Assembly (NCBI GenBank): GCA_902794405.1
Contig: CADBHI010000011.1
Coordinates: 1-64,000 of the forward strand
DNA length: 64,000 nt
Source: an uncultured Prevotellaceae bacterium
GTDB taxonomy: Bacteria; Bacteroidota; Bacteroidia; Bacteroidales; Bacteroidaceae
Direction: 5' to 3'
Position 1 is the first letter of the stretch. Every line of letters begins with the position of its first letter. The position numbers and the translations under genes were made by a program. The notes under the pieces are model-generated. The model had not been told where the DNA came from. It did not search any database and saw only the letters and a program-made list of their open reading frames with translations. Below are positions 54,631 to 63,259 of this stretch, piece after piece.

Positions 54631-54972
54631 ATGGAAATAATCAACATCGAGAAAGAAGCCTTTGAGGGCTTCGAAGCACAATTCAATCACTTCGTCAAGA
54701 AGATGAAGGAGATGGGTAATCGCGGCATGGACAAGCGTCTTGGGGAGTGGCTGGACAATCAGGACGTGTGCCAGATTCTTAGAATCAAGCCAAGAACCTT
54801 GCAGACTCTGAGGGATAACGGCATACTGGCCTATTCCCAGATTAGTCACAAGACGTACTACAAGCCAGAGGATGTGCAGCGCATCATCAAGGTCGTGGAG
54901 GACAGAAAGAAAGATGCAGCATGGCGCAAGCCACGCAAGCAGTCTGACCATTCCTGTGATGCCATGATTTAG
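54631..54972 (+). CDS. Excisionase-like HTH protein 1
   Basis: A 113-residue protein. After a helical N-terminus (AFEGFEAQFNHFVKKMKEM) comes a MerR/Xis-type winged HTH (WLDNQDVCQILRIKPRTLQTLRDNGILAYSQ...YYKPEDVQRII) and a basic tail. Paired small HTH proteins of this kind are standard in Bacteroides mobilizable elements, where they steer excision or transfer genes. Probably forms an operon with the next gene (27 bp apart). Confidence 0.78.
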   Translation: MEIINIEKEAFEGFEAQFNHFVKKMKEMGNRGMDKRLGEWLDNQDVCQILRIKPRTLQTLRDNGILAYSQISHKTYYKPEDVQRIIKVVEDRKKDAAWRKPRKQSDHSCDAMI

Positions 54973-54999
54973 TCAAACTATTAAAAAGTATTTGCCAGT

Positions 55000-55320
55000 A
55001 TGGAGAATTTACAGAAGAACGTGAACGAACTGATTACACTCAGAACAGAGGGCATGACAGATGCCATGCAGTCGATGAAGGACATCGAAAGCCTGTTCGA
55101 CAAGGTAACCTCTAACTATCGTCCCTTGTTGGACGGTGAGCGGTACTTGTCGGATGTAGAGGTGTCCCATCGTCTGAAGATCAGCCGTCGTACCTTGCAG
55201 GAGTATCGTGACAATGGTATGATCCCCTATTTCAAATTGGGTGGCAAGGTGCTGTACCGTGAGAGTGACTTGGAGAGAGTGTTACAAGAGTGCTATCATC
55301 CAGCCTACCGGGTGGCATGA
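55000..55320 (+). CDS. Excisionase-like HTH protein 2
   Basis: A 106-residue protein of the same build as its neighbour: helical N-terminal part, then LSDVEVSHRLKISRRTLQEYRDNGMIPYFKLGGKVLYRESDL, a MerR-like HTH with wing. Likely works together with protein 1, perhaps binding the repeats or hairpins upstream or the att sites. Confidence 0.78.
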   Translation: MENLQKNVNELITLRTEGMTDAMQSMKDIESLFDKVTSNYRPLLDGERYLSDVEVSHRLKISRRTLQEYRDNGMIPYFKLGGKVLYRESDLERVLQECYHPAYRVA

Positions 55321-55354
55321 GATTATCAGTACCAGAATTCCACCAAAGAAAGAC

Positions 55355-55403
55355 AGAAGAAAGACGGATGACTGACAAACACCAGATCATCCGTCTTTCT
55401 TCT
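55355..55403. terminator. Bidirectional terminator between the HTH operon and the integrase operon
   Basis: AGAAGAAAGACGGATGA (55355-55371) and its exact complement TCATCCGTCTTTCTTCT (55387-55403), 17 perfect pairs, loop 15, followed by TTT. It separates convergent transcripts. Confidence 0.8.
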
Positions 55404-55426
55404 TTTGTAAGATACATTCCCGTCGC

Positions 55427-55822
55427 CTATCCCTTGAAAGAGTGCTGTCTGAAATCCACGTCATCGACAATGATGCAGACTTGCTCGTATGGACTGCGCT
55501 CGTAGGCTTTATTGGTCATATACTTGCGGAATATCAGTGCATTCCTGCTTGGCAGTTTGTAGGTCAGGTAGAGTATCAAGTCCAGATTATAGACTTCTTT
55601 CGTCCAGCCTTTGCTCTCCTGTTTGGGGAAAGGAATCCTGATTGCCGTTTCATGCTCATATAGTTCACTCTTCTTAAAGATGGAGCGGATGGTGCGAAAT
55701 ACCAAAGCCTCCGGCAGACCGAACATGTCGGCAATTTCTCCCGTCGTCATCCACACATCTGTCAGCGGCATACTTACCTTTCCGCCTTCCGTCATTCTGA
55801 TGATTCCTCTTGTCATAGCCAT
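55427..55822 (-). CDS. RhuM-like DNA-binding family protein, short
   Basis: A 131-residue protein. DVWMTTGEIADMFGLPEALVFRTIRSIFK is HTH-like, and VYNLDLILYLTYKLPSRNALIFRKY resembles the YNLDxIxxxGYRxxSxxxxxFRxW block of RhuM/ORF6-type proteins. Its ATG overlaps the upstream integrase stop (TAATG), so the two are co-translated. Role unknown; perhaps a regulator of integration. Confidence 0.55.
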   Translation of the reverse strand: MAMTRGIIRMTEGGKVSMPLTDVWMTTGEIADMFGLPEALVFRTIRSIFKKSELYEHETAIRIPFPKQESKGWTKEVYNLDLILYLTYKLPSRNALIFRKYMTNKAYERSPYEQVCIIVDDVDFRQHSFKG

Positions 55823-57144
55823 TACTTTTCTTCAGTTGATACATTAAGAACTTTTCTCTTTATAAAATAGGGTGTCGGGGCCTCGTCCTCCGTGGAGAAG
55901 TCAAAGGTTCCGTTCACACCGTCTGCCAGTTTCTGCATGTCCTCACGCTGCTTCTGCATTGTGATTTCAGCGTATATCTGGGTTGTTCTGATCTGATTAT
56001 GCCCCATCATCTTGCTGATGGTCTCGATGGGTACGTTGTTGCTCAGGCAAATCTGGGTTGCGAACGTATGCCGGGCCATGTAATAAGTCAGATGCTGGTC
56101 GAACTCTCCCAATTTCTCAAGGATTTTAAGGGTCTGTGCTATGCAGCATGTCTGGGGTACGAAAAATAGGTGTCCGTTCTTGCCCTCGCCTTTGTACTTT
56201 TCGATAATCATGCGTGGGATTTCAAGAAGCGGTATCCAACATTCGGCCTTTGTCTTCTGTCGGGCTATATGTATCCACTGGGTGCCGTCCTCCTTCGTGA
56301 TGATGTCGCTGTCTTTGAGGTTGGCGAGGTCTGCCCTGCCGATTCCCGTGAAGGCACTGAAGATGAAGAGGTCTCTTGTGTGGCAGAGACGATAGGTCTT
56401 CAGGTCAAGGGCCATCATCTTCTGGAGGTTTTCTATAGAGAGATAACGGTGGTTGCCCTTAACGACATGATACTTGTAGCCTGCGAACGGGTCACGTCGG
56501 ATAATCTTTCTCTTGGTGGCAAGTTTCGACATCAGTTTCATCACCACAAGATGGTTGTTCACGGTGCTTTCTGCCATACGCCTGACGGTTGTCAGATAGA
56601 AGTCGAAGTCCTCGATGAACTGGTGTTCCAGTGCCTTGATGGCTATGTCCTCCCTATCAAACTTGTAACTGATGAACTCACGGGTAGCCTTCAGGCAGTT
56701 GCGGTATCTCTTATATGAGCCAAGCGTCTTGTCGATTCCGATACGACTGTAGTAGTCGGCATTGTAGTCGGCCATGAATGCCAGCAGCGTCTCTGCCTGC
56801 TTGTCTTTCTCAAGCAGGGCGTTCTTGATGACCTCTGCCGACACATAGCCGATGCCGCTCACATTCTGATGGTATGCCTCGTTGCCTTTCTCTATAAGTG
56901 CATCGAGCTGCATATTCAGACGCTTGATGCTGGTCTTTTCCTCACCCGTCAGGACTTCGAGGATTTTGCCGCTGGCGAATGCCCTGCCTGTAGATGGATT
57001 CCACAGGCAGGGGTCAATCTCATATCCCGTAGAATACTGGCTGATCTTGCCGTCGATGGTGATTCTGCCCATTATCGGACACTTCCCGTTCTTCTTCATC
57101 TTCTGGCGGTTGATGTAGAAGAGTTGCTTAAATGTGCTGCGCAT
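55822..57144 (-). CDS. Tyrosine recombinase 1 (CTnDOT-like)
   Basis: A 440-residue site-specific recombinase: arm-binding N-terminus (KMKKNGKCPIMGRITIDGK), SAM-like core-binding domain and catalytic domain. Visible catalytic parts are the YYMARHTFATQICLSNNVP block (His-x-x-Arg region), MMGHNQIRTTQIYAEIT with the nucleophile Tyr, and HxxR lysine turn. The first catalytic Arg region reads FTGIGRADLANL, with Gly where Arg is canonical, as in other CTnDOT-type integrases. It ends with a 25-residue tail. Starts 12 bp after recombinase 2. Confidence 0.88.
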   Translation of the reverse strand: MRSTFKQLFYINRQKMKKNGKCPIMGRITIDGKISQYSTGYEIDPCLWNPSTGRAFASGKILEVLTGEEKTSIKRLNMQLDALIEKGNEAYHQNVSGIGYVSAEVIKNALLEKDKQAETLLAFMADYNADYYSRIGIDKTLGSYKRYRNCLKATREFISYKFDREDIAIKALEHQFIEDFDFYLTTVRRMAESTVNNHLVVMKLMSKLATKRKIIRRDPFAGYKYHVVKGNHRYLSIENLQKMMALDLKTYRLCHTRDLFIFSAFTGIGRADLANLKDSDIITKEDGTQWIHIARQKTKAECWIPLLEIPRMIIEKYKGEGKNGHLFFVPQTCCIAQTLKILEKLGEFDQHLTYYMARHTFATQICLSNNVPIETISKMMGHNQIRTTQIYAEITMQKQREDMQKLADGVNGTFDFSTEDEAPTPYFIKRKVLNVSTEEK

Positions 57145-57156
57145 ATTCTTTATCTC

Positions 57157-58491
57157 CTATTCTTTAGTGGCTGGTGTAAGTGATTCACTCTGCTGTTTCT
57201 TTCTCGGTCTCGGCTTTCGTCGGCTCATGTCTTTAAGGATGTGCGACGGTGGAAGGCTGATACCTGTCAAGGCGTACTTGCTGCCAAGGCATGATTCAAG
57301 GCCGGATACGTCAGCGGCGATTTTCTTCTCCGTGACCTTTGCGTAGTGCTGCGTGATGTTGATGTTCCTGTGTCCCATCACCTTGCTCACCGTCTCGATG
57401 GGAATACCGTTACTCAGGCAGATAGTCGTACCGAATGTATGTCTTGCCTGATGGAAAGAGAAGTAGTGTCCCAACTGACATTTCTCGGCAATGCGTCTGA
57501 GGTGGATTCTAATGCTGCCGTCGCCCAGCATGGGGAACATCATCCCGTCTGCTGCCATACCCTTATATTTACGGACAATGGCAAGGGGAATATCCATCAG
57601 TCGCACGTTCTCCGGCGTTCCTGTCTTCTGGCGGTTGGTGTTGATCCAGTAGGTTCCGTCAGCCATCTGTACAAGATTCGACTCCTTCAGATTACACATA
57701 TCGCAATAACAGATACCCGTGAATGCAGAGAACACAAAGAGGTCTCTGGCAAGGATGCAGTTGGGCTTGGTGAGTTCGACCGTCATGATCTTCTTCAGTT
57801 CGTCCATTTCCAGATAGCGTTTCTTCTGTTCAGGGCGCTGTGTCTGATAGCCCTTGAACGGATTGAGGGGAACGAGTCCGCGATAGACCGCCATATTCAT
57901 CAGTTTCTTCAAGACTTTAATGTTCTGGAGGATGGTGGCAGGTCTGTATCTGTGTACGGTGCGAAGATAGGTGTCATATTCCTCCATGAAGTTCTCGTCA
58001 AGCTGTTTCAGTGGAATGTCCGACACCTTCTTCTTTTCGCGCAGATATTCTTCCAGTTTCCTATAGTACTGCATATACAATTCATAGGAATGCTTGGCAC
58101 GGTTCACCCCGACACGCAGGGCAAACTCCTCGTTGTGAATCCTGTAGAGACGAAGAAGTGTCATCTGTACGGAGGCAATACCTTGAAAAGCATTCTTCAA
58201 GTCCTCGGCAGAGAATGTCTTGCCATCCTCCACCATCTCGTCGAATCGGTAGCGTAGCAGTAGGAGCATCTTTTCAATCTCCCTGTTCGTCGTAGTAGCC
58301 ACCTTGCTCTTGCCCGTGCATCGCTGTGAAGTGGCGTTCCAAAGTTTCGGGTTCACCTTCACCTTGCACGAGAACTGTGCCGTTGAATTACATTTTCCCT
58401 TGATGGAGATTCTTCCCATCAGCGGACACATCCCTTGTTCGTTCTGCCCGTTTCTTTTGAGGTAGAGCAGCACCTTCATTTCTGTTTTCAT
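57157..58491 (-). CDS. Tyrosine recombinase 2 (CTnDOT-like)
   Basis: A 444-residue relative of recombinase 1 with the same domain order. YFSFHQARHTFGTTICLSNG, VMGHRNINITQHYAKVT (nucleophile Tyr) are clear. The first catalytic Arg is also missing (FTGICYCDMCNL). I take ATG 58491 (MKTEMKVLLYLK), because the longer frame starts inside the -7 box. It is the last gene before the break in the methyltransferase, where an element's integrase is expected. Confidence 0.88.
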   Translation of the reverse strand: MKTEMKVLLYLKRNGQNEQGMCPLMGRISIKGKCNSTAQFSCKVKVNPKLWNATSQRCTGKSKVATTTNREIEKMLLLLRYRFDEMVEDGKTFSAEDLKNAFQGIASVQMTLLRLYRIHNEEFALRVGVNRAKHSYELYMQYYRKLEEYLREKKKVSDIPLKQLDENFMEEYDTYLRTVHRYRPATILQNIKVLKKLMNMAVYRGLVPLNPFKGYQTQRPEQKKRYLEMDELKKIMTVELTKPNCILARDLFVFSAFTGICYCDMCNLKESNLVQMADGTYWINTNRQKTGTPENVRLMDIPLAIVRKYKGMAADGMMFPMLGDGSIRIHLRRIAEKCQLGHYFSFHQARHTFGTTICLSNGIPIETVSKVMGHRNINITQHYAKVTEKKIAADVSGLESCLGSKYALTGISLPPSHILKDMSRRKPRPRKKQQSESLTPATKE

Positions 58492-58511
58492 ACTCGTCAA
58501 TTTTTTAGTGT

Positions 58512-58544
58512 GCAAAATTACATGTTCTCACTCGTATTGACAAA
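58512..58544 (-). promoter_or_regulatory. Promoter of the integrase operon
   Basis: Minus-strand TTTG (58541-58544), 20-bp spacer and TAATTTTGC (58512-58520). The rest of the 58545-58804 gap has no gene; it holds the 12-mer shared with 39267 and an A+T-rich region that should include att and integrase arm sites. Confidence 0.65.
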
Positions 58545-58804
58545 TCGAAAACGTGGCAGAACGGTGAATAAGAAACCGCCAAAGTTAAACTTTCATAACA
58601 CCCGTTTTAAGTGCGCCATTCTTCTCAGAATTGCCTTTTCAGCGGGCTTTCAGAAACATCATTCAGTGGTAGCGGAATAGGTAATGACTTGGTAGCGGAT
58701 TCGTCTCACTGGTCTTTACCTTCTTGCTTTTTAGGCAAAGTAGCAAATCTCGGAAAATTACTGATTTTCAGCCATTTTCGGTTTTTGCCGCTTCGTTCTT
58801 CCAA

Positions 58805-59002
58805 AACCTGTATCCCTTTGAAAAACTACGAAGAAGACTCTCTGTTTTGGAAGCAAAGAGGTTACAAGGATTTCCTGATGATTTCAAGTTCCCTGTATCT
58901 GATGCGCAAGCATATCATCAATTGGGCAACTCTGTAAGTGTACCAATAATTAAGTTGATTATGAATGAAATTATTCGCACATACGAAAAAAACAATAACT
59001 GA
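58805..59002 (+). pseudogene. DNA (cytosine-5)-methyltransferase, C-terminal piece (motifs IX-X)
   Basis: About 65 residues. LRRRLSVLEAKRLQGFPDDF is motif IX and AYHQLGNSVSVPIIKL is motif X, the parts absent from the frame at 38343-39221; together they make one normal enzyme. Upstream the frame turns into unrelated sequence at about codon NLYPFEK. No start codon or ribosome site suits independent expression. The stop overlaps the mcrB ATG (TGATG), showing that the intact gene was translationally coupled to mcrB. Confidence 0.85.
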
Positions 59003-60849
59003 TGAAATATATTGATGTAATGACAGTAGTTGAATCTTATAAAGGATTCCAAGATTGTATGACAAATAAATCATGGGGGTATTTGGCATTACTTAAGGGA
59101 TGTAATGACAGTATTTGTCCATTGGTTCCATATGAAGTAAACATGGATATTGTTTCAAATTTCCTTGAAGGAATCTTTAATCTGTCGCAAACAAAAAGAC
59201 GATATGACGGTGGTCGTTCGTTATATGTTGTTTTTTCAAATAAATGGGAGCACTACTTTAACGATCAAGGCAGATATTCTCCCAACATCTATGATGTTGC
59301 AGTTTGGGCTTATCGTAGGAAGGCATTTCATGATGATATAACAGAAGAAGAGGTCCTTAATGATTTCGCGAAAGAGTTCAACATACCATTTAGTATTATA
59401 AAAGAGAGTTTCAATACTCAGCGCAAAATCATTTCCTTCACCGATACATTATATTCTGAAGCAACCTTAAAGTCAGAACTTGGGCGCATTGGAGTTGATG
59501 TTTCAAGAAATAATATAGATGCTAAAAAGGGTGGTGTTGTCGCTTCACCTGGTGAAATCAGTCGTGGTCCATTTGTACAAACATTATATGCAGGTTTGGA
59601 TATTACTGATTATGTGCTCATCTTGCAATCAAATTATAGTACTCTATACGGAAATTCAACAAGTAATAACTTGCAGGATAAAGTAACTTTATCAACATCG
59701 TCGTTGTACCGTCCATTCATTACAGCCATCAAATCCAAGCCATTCCTTTTGCTTGCAGGCATATCAGGAACAGGTAAGAGTCGCATTGTTCGTGAGTTGG
59801 CTCGTGCTTGTTGGGATGAAGGCTCAGAGGAATACAAAGCGCAGAAACCCAGGAACTTTGAGATGGTGCAGGTAAAGCCCAATTGGCATGATTCAAGTGA
59901 GTTGATAGGGTATGTTAGCAGAGTTAGTGGTGAGCCGGTTTATGTGGCTGGTGACTTCCTGAAGTTTGTAGCTAAAGCATGGGAAGAACAGGATGTCCCA
60001 TATTTTCTCTGTTTGGATGAAATGAACCTCGCCCCTGTTGAGCAGTACTTTGCAGAATATTTGAGCGTAGTTGAAAGTAGAAAGGCTGATGGAAAAGGGA
60101 GTGTAATAACTGACCCAATACTAAAGAAGAGCAAAGAAGATTGGTATCGTGTCTTGACCGGTGAACTGACAGACGATGATGATGTGCGCAATCGTTTTCT
60201 TGAAGATGGCATTTGTATCCCTCAAAACCTGATAGTTGTTGGTACTGTCAATATGGATGAGACTACGTTTTCATTCTCACGCAAAGTTCTTGACAGGGCG
60301 ATGACCATCGAGATGAACGAGGTGAACTTAGATGGAGGTCTTAACACTCGACATGAAAGGATTGGAAAACTTGGTGCTGCTGAGCTGATAGGTACGGCAG
60401 TTGAGGGCGTGGATATATATGGGGCATATAAAGATGTATGTGATACGGCTATCGACTACCTTAAGAAGATAAATGAGAAACTTGAAGGAACGCCATTCAA
60501 GATTGCATATCGTACAAGAAACGAAGTGCTACTATATGTAGTTAACAATCTTCCATATAATCAGATTGAAGGTGATGATGAGTCAACCTATAAGGAGGAA
60601 TTCGTCGTTGCCCGTGCTTTGGACGAGATAACCAATATGAAGATTCTTTCTCGAATTGAGGGAGACGAATCTAAGGTAAGCGAAGGGTTCCTAAAGGATC
60701 TAAAGGAAACGATAAAGACAGGGCTTGAATCTGTATTTTCAGAACTCTTCGATGAAGATGATGACGATGTCTATACCTCTGTTTCTCTTGCTAAGTTAGA
60801 CGAGATGAAGAAGCGCCTTGCTTCTGGTTATACCAGTTTCTGGAGCTAA
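59002..60849 (+). CDS. mcrB: McrB-like AAA+ GTPase of a restriction system
   Basis: A 615-residue protein. Residues about 1-230 form an N-terminal domain of unknown fold that should read DNA. The AAA+ motor has Walker A LLAGISGTGKSRIV (about 249-262), Walker B FLCLDEMNLAPVEQYFAEYL (about 334-353) and the GTVNMDETTFSF sensor (about 413), all typical of McrB. McrB translocates on DNA with GTP and drives McrC to cut. It overlaps the methyltransferase stop and is followed after 6 bp by mcrC. A+T-rich compared with the core genes. Confidence 0.88.
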   Translation: MKYIDVMTVVESYKGFQDCMTNKSWGYLALLKGCNDSICPLVPYEVNMDIVSNFLEGIFNLSQTKRRYDGGRSLYVVFSNKWEHYFNDQGRYSPNIYDVAVWAYRRKAFHDDITEEEVLNDFAKEFNIPFSIIKESFNTQRKIISFTDTLYSEATLKSELGRIGVDVSRNNIDAKKGGVVASPGEISRGPFVQTLYAGLDITDYVLILQSNYSTLYGNSTSNNLQDKVTLSTSSLYRPFITAIKSKPFLLLAGISGTGKSRIVRELARACWDEGSEEYKAQKPRNFEMVQVKPNWHDSSELIGYVSRVSGEPVYVAGDFLKFVAKAWEEQDVPYFLCLDEMNLAPVEQYFAEYLSVVESRKADGKGSVITDPILKKSKEDWYRVLTGELTDDDDVRNRFLEDGICIPQNLIVVGTVNMDETTFSFSRKVLDRAMTIEMNEVNLDGGLNTRHERIGKLGAAELIGTAVEGVDIYGAYKDVCDTAIDYLKKINEKLEGTPFKIAYRTRNEVLLYVVNNLPYNQIEGDDESTYKEEFVVARALDEITNMKILSRIEGDESKVSEGFLKDLKETIKTGLESVFSELFDEDDDDVYTSVSLAKLDEMKKRLASGYTSFWS

Positions 60850-60855
60850 TTGCCT

Positions 60856-63036
60856 ATGGAACTGCTGACGATACACCACGAGGACTTCACGATGTATGTG
60901 GAGTGCTCGAAGTATGAAGCCATCTGGGGAAAGGCTGTAAGGAATGTGGGCAGAGAGAACCTGCTCACTACTTACACTTGGACAGATGGCGTGAAGTCAG
61001 CAACGATTGGCGATGAGCCATTAATAAATGGCAGTCAGGCTAAGGCTGTATTCTTCGACAATGCGGATTATCCCATTTGGGTGGAGTTTGGCAATCATGT
61101 TAGTAAAGCCCAGTTTGGCTCGATGCTCCAAGCGGATAATGATAGGTTTAGTTTCAGAGGCAAAGTGTTGGCGGGTTTTATCAACTATGGCAACGAAATA
61201 GGAAGGAGCGAACTGCAGCTGGTATATAATATAGGTAAGGAGCAGCGACACTTCAAACTGGGTTATGAGGTGCTAAGCACCAAATTGAACTACCACGAAC
61301 ATTGGAAAAAGATAGTCGAGGACATTGAAGCGGAATACCGCATGTTGGCACTCGACTATATGAAAAGGACGTTTCATGGTTTCTCGCCTGACACGAAAGG
61401 TGATACGCCTGAGTTGATTTGGTGGAGCATCTTTGCTGGTGAGCAGGAGAAGTTTATACAGGCTTGCAGAAGCATCATTGAGCGTCCTCGCCACAGATTG
61501 AGGGGCTATGAGGTGTATCTGAGGGCAGATAAGTTGAAGCGTGTGCCAACTAGTATCGAAAATGAATTGGCTGAGCATAGGAGGGAACAGGCACATCTGT
61601 ATCGTGTGGAGGAACATATTCAATCGAACGACACGCAGGAAAACCGTTTCCTGAAATATGCATTGGGACAGATATGTTCCAAATACGAGTTGCTAAAGAA
61701 GCGTATTGAGGCTATCAAAAATACATCAAATACGCTAAAGAAGGAAATGGATGCTGTGCAGAATGACCTTACGCACTTAAAACGTCATCCATTCTTCAGA
61801 ACTGTAGGACGCTTTAAGGGCTTGACGCAAGAGAGCCTTGTACTGCAAAGAGCTACAGGGTATAGTCAGGTATATCGGACTTGGAATCTGTTGCGCAGGG
61901 CCTATTCGCTAAACGATGGGATGTATAGATTGCAGTCGAAGGATATTGCTACGCTCTATGAGATATGGTGCTTCATCGAGGTGAGCCATATCGTTAGGGA
62001 ACAAATGGGCATAGATGTTGACGTTGACCATCGTAACCGCATGGAGATGAACGGGGTTTTTACTTGGGAACTTGGCAAAGGCGAGCATTCGCGAATCTTA
62101 TTCAGGAAGGATGGCATAGAGTTGGCAGAACTTGTCTACAATCCTAAGCATACAGAAAAAGAAAATGACTCCATCAGTATGGAGCACCTTGTAGTGCCTA
62201 CAGTTCCACAAAAGCCTGATATAGTATTGCAGTTGACGAAGGACGATATCGAAAAGGGAATGAAGATGACTTATCTCTTCGATGCCAAATATCGTATCAA
62301 CGACAGAACCAATGAAGGTGTGGACACACCTCCAGATGATGCCATCAATCAGATGCACCGCTATAGGGATGCCATTTATTATAAGGATAATCAGACGGCA
62401 GATGGTAAGCTAAAGAAGGAGATAATAGGCGGCTATATTCTATTTCCTGGTAATGGTGACCCCTTGGAAGTAGCAAAGGCAAAGTTCCAACAATCGTTGG
62501 ACGAAGTGAATATCGGAGCTTTCCCGTTGAGGCCAAACGATGTGGAAAACAGAAAGCTATTGGAGCATTTCATCAAGGAGTTGATAGATATGAAGTCTGC
62601 AACAACGATTTCGAAAGTGATTCCTCAGAAAGGTGCCTTTATGGAAGTTGGCGACAGGGTACTGATAGGGTTGGTAAGGGAAAGCAGTAGAAAGAGTTAT
62701 CTTAAGAAATTTGAGGATGGCGAGGCAGACCTTTATTATACTGGCCCATCATTCCCAACAACGATAGCCCTGCACAACCTGCACTTTTTTATTCCATATT
62801 TCAAAGGCAAAGGTATACGTGATGTGTATGAGATAACGAGGGTGAGAACTATCAAGGGCAGCGAGGCAAAGCAGATTGATATGGAAACAGGCAAGGACGA
62901 TTTGAGACTGGCATTTCATTTGAAACCACATCATCAGCTTTCAGATGACTATCAATCAATAAAGCCTCATCTTTTGGTAGACTACACATTCTATGATACA
63001 ACTTTTGGTGAGTTGGAGCAATTATTTGCAGAATAA
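60856..63036 (+). CDS. mcrC: McrC-like DUF2357 restriction endonuclease
   Basis: A 726-residue protein with an N-terminal DUF2357 region and a PD-(D/E)XK nuclease core: PQKPDIVLQ (about 452) and YLFDAKYRIND (about 474), after the DUF524-type block DIATLYEIWCFIEVSHIV. The last 130 residues (MEVGDRVLIGLVRES, then TIALHNLHFFIPYFKGKGIRDVYE) look like a PUA/EVE-type domain that might read a modified base. ATG 60856 chosen over TTG 60850. Partner of McrB; the LlaJI type of system combines such genes with cytosine-5 methylases. Confidence 0.82.
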   Translation: MELLTIHHEDFTMYVECSKYEAIWGKAVRNVGRENLLTTYTWTDGVKSATIGDEPLINGSQAKAVFFDNADYPIWVEFGNHVSKAQFGSMLQADNDRFSFRGKVLAGFINYGNEIGRSELQLVYNIGKEQRHFKLGYEVLSTKLNYHEHWKKIVEDIEAEYRMLALDYMKRTFHGFSPDTKGDTPELIWWSIFAGEQEKFIQACRSIIERPRHRLRGYEVYLRADKLKRVPTSIENELAEHRREQAHLYRVEEHIQSNDTQENRFLKYALGQICSKYELLKKRIEAIKNTSNTLKKEMDAVQNDLTHLKRHPFFRTVGRFKGLTQESLVLQRATGYSQVYRTWNLLRRAYSLNDGMYRLQSKDIATLYEIWCFIEVSHIVREQMGIDVDVDHRNRMEMNGVFTWELGKGEHSRILFRKDGIELAELVYNPKHTEKENDSISMEHLVVPTVPQKPDIVLQLTKDDIEKGMKMTYLFDAKYRINDRTNEGVDTPPDDAINQMHRYRDAIYYKDNQTADGKLKKEIIGGYILFPGNGDPLEVAKAKFQQSLDEVNIGAFPLRPNDVENRKLLEHFIKELIDMKSATTISKVIPQKGAFMEVGDRVLIGLVRESSRKSYLKKFEDGEADLYYTGPSFPTTIALHNLHFFIPYFKGKGIRDVYEITRVRTIKGSEAKQIDMETGKDDLRLAFHLKPHHQLSDDYQSIKPHLLVDYTFYDTTFGELEQLFAE

Positions 63037-63160
63037 GCACACAAATGATGGCAGAGGGATAGCTGACTGACATCCCTACTTTGGAATCTGAAAACAATAG
63101 GGAAGGGGACATGTTTCATTTTGAACAGTGGGAAGAGGTTTGCATCTCGCGCTGACGGAG

Positions 63161-63196
63161 AGTGCACAGCAGAACCGACCCTATTGTGCACTTTTT
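63161..63196 (+). terminator. Intrinsic terminator of the mcrBC operon
   Basis: AGTGCACA (63161-63168) pairs perfectly with TGTGCACT (63185-63192), followed by TTTTT. Confidence 0.65.
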
Positions 63197-63206
63197 CGGT
63201 CGTTTT

Positions 63207-63239
63207 TTTGTTTGGTAATACAATATTTTGTATCTTTGC
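63207..63239 (+). promoter_or_regulatory. Promoter of the Y1 transposase gene
   Basis: TTTG (63207-63210), 20-bp spacer and TATCTTTGC (63231-63239), 20 bp before the ATG at 63260. Confidence 0.7.
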
Positions 63240-63259
63240 CAACAGAAACTAGTATATGT

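Larger units (their letters stand above)
51082..58804. mobile_element. Integrative mobilizable element (relaxase, MobC, HTH pair, two integrases)
   Basis: The contents are those of a Bacteroidales mobilizable element: relaxase, MobC and DUF3408 protein with a probable oriT hairpin, two excisionase-like HTH proteins, a RhuM-like protein, and two tyrosine recombinases at the right end. It carries no conjugation pore genes, so it needs a helper. The right end lies at the break in the methyltransferase (about 58805). The left end is either just after the mgsA terminator or, if the split gene marks both ends, as far left as about 39195. I found no convincing long terminal repeat. Confidence 0.6.

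Noticed and set aside
54240..54980. Type III toxin-antitoxin locus (repeat RNA followed by a small protein gene)
   Set aside because: The repeat array and following small genes fit the outline, but both proteins are MerR/Xis-type HTH proteins with no ToxN-like RNase features, and the repeats are longer and hairpin-rich rather than the pseudoknot type.
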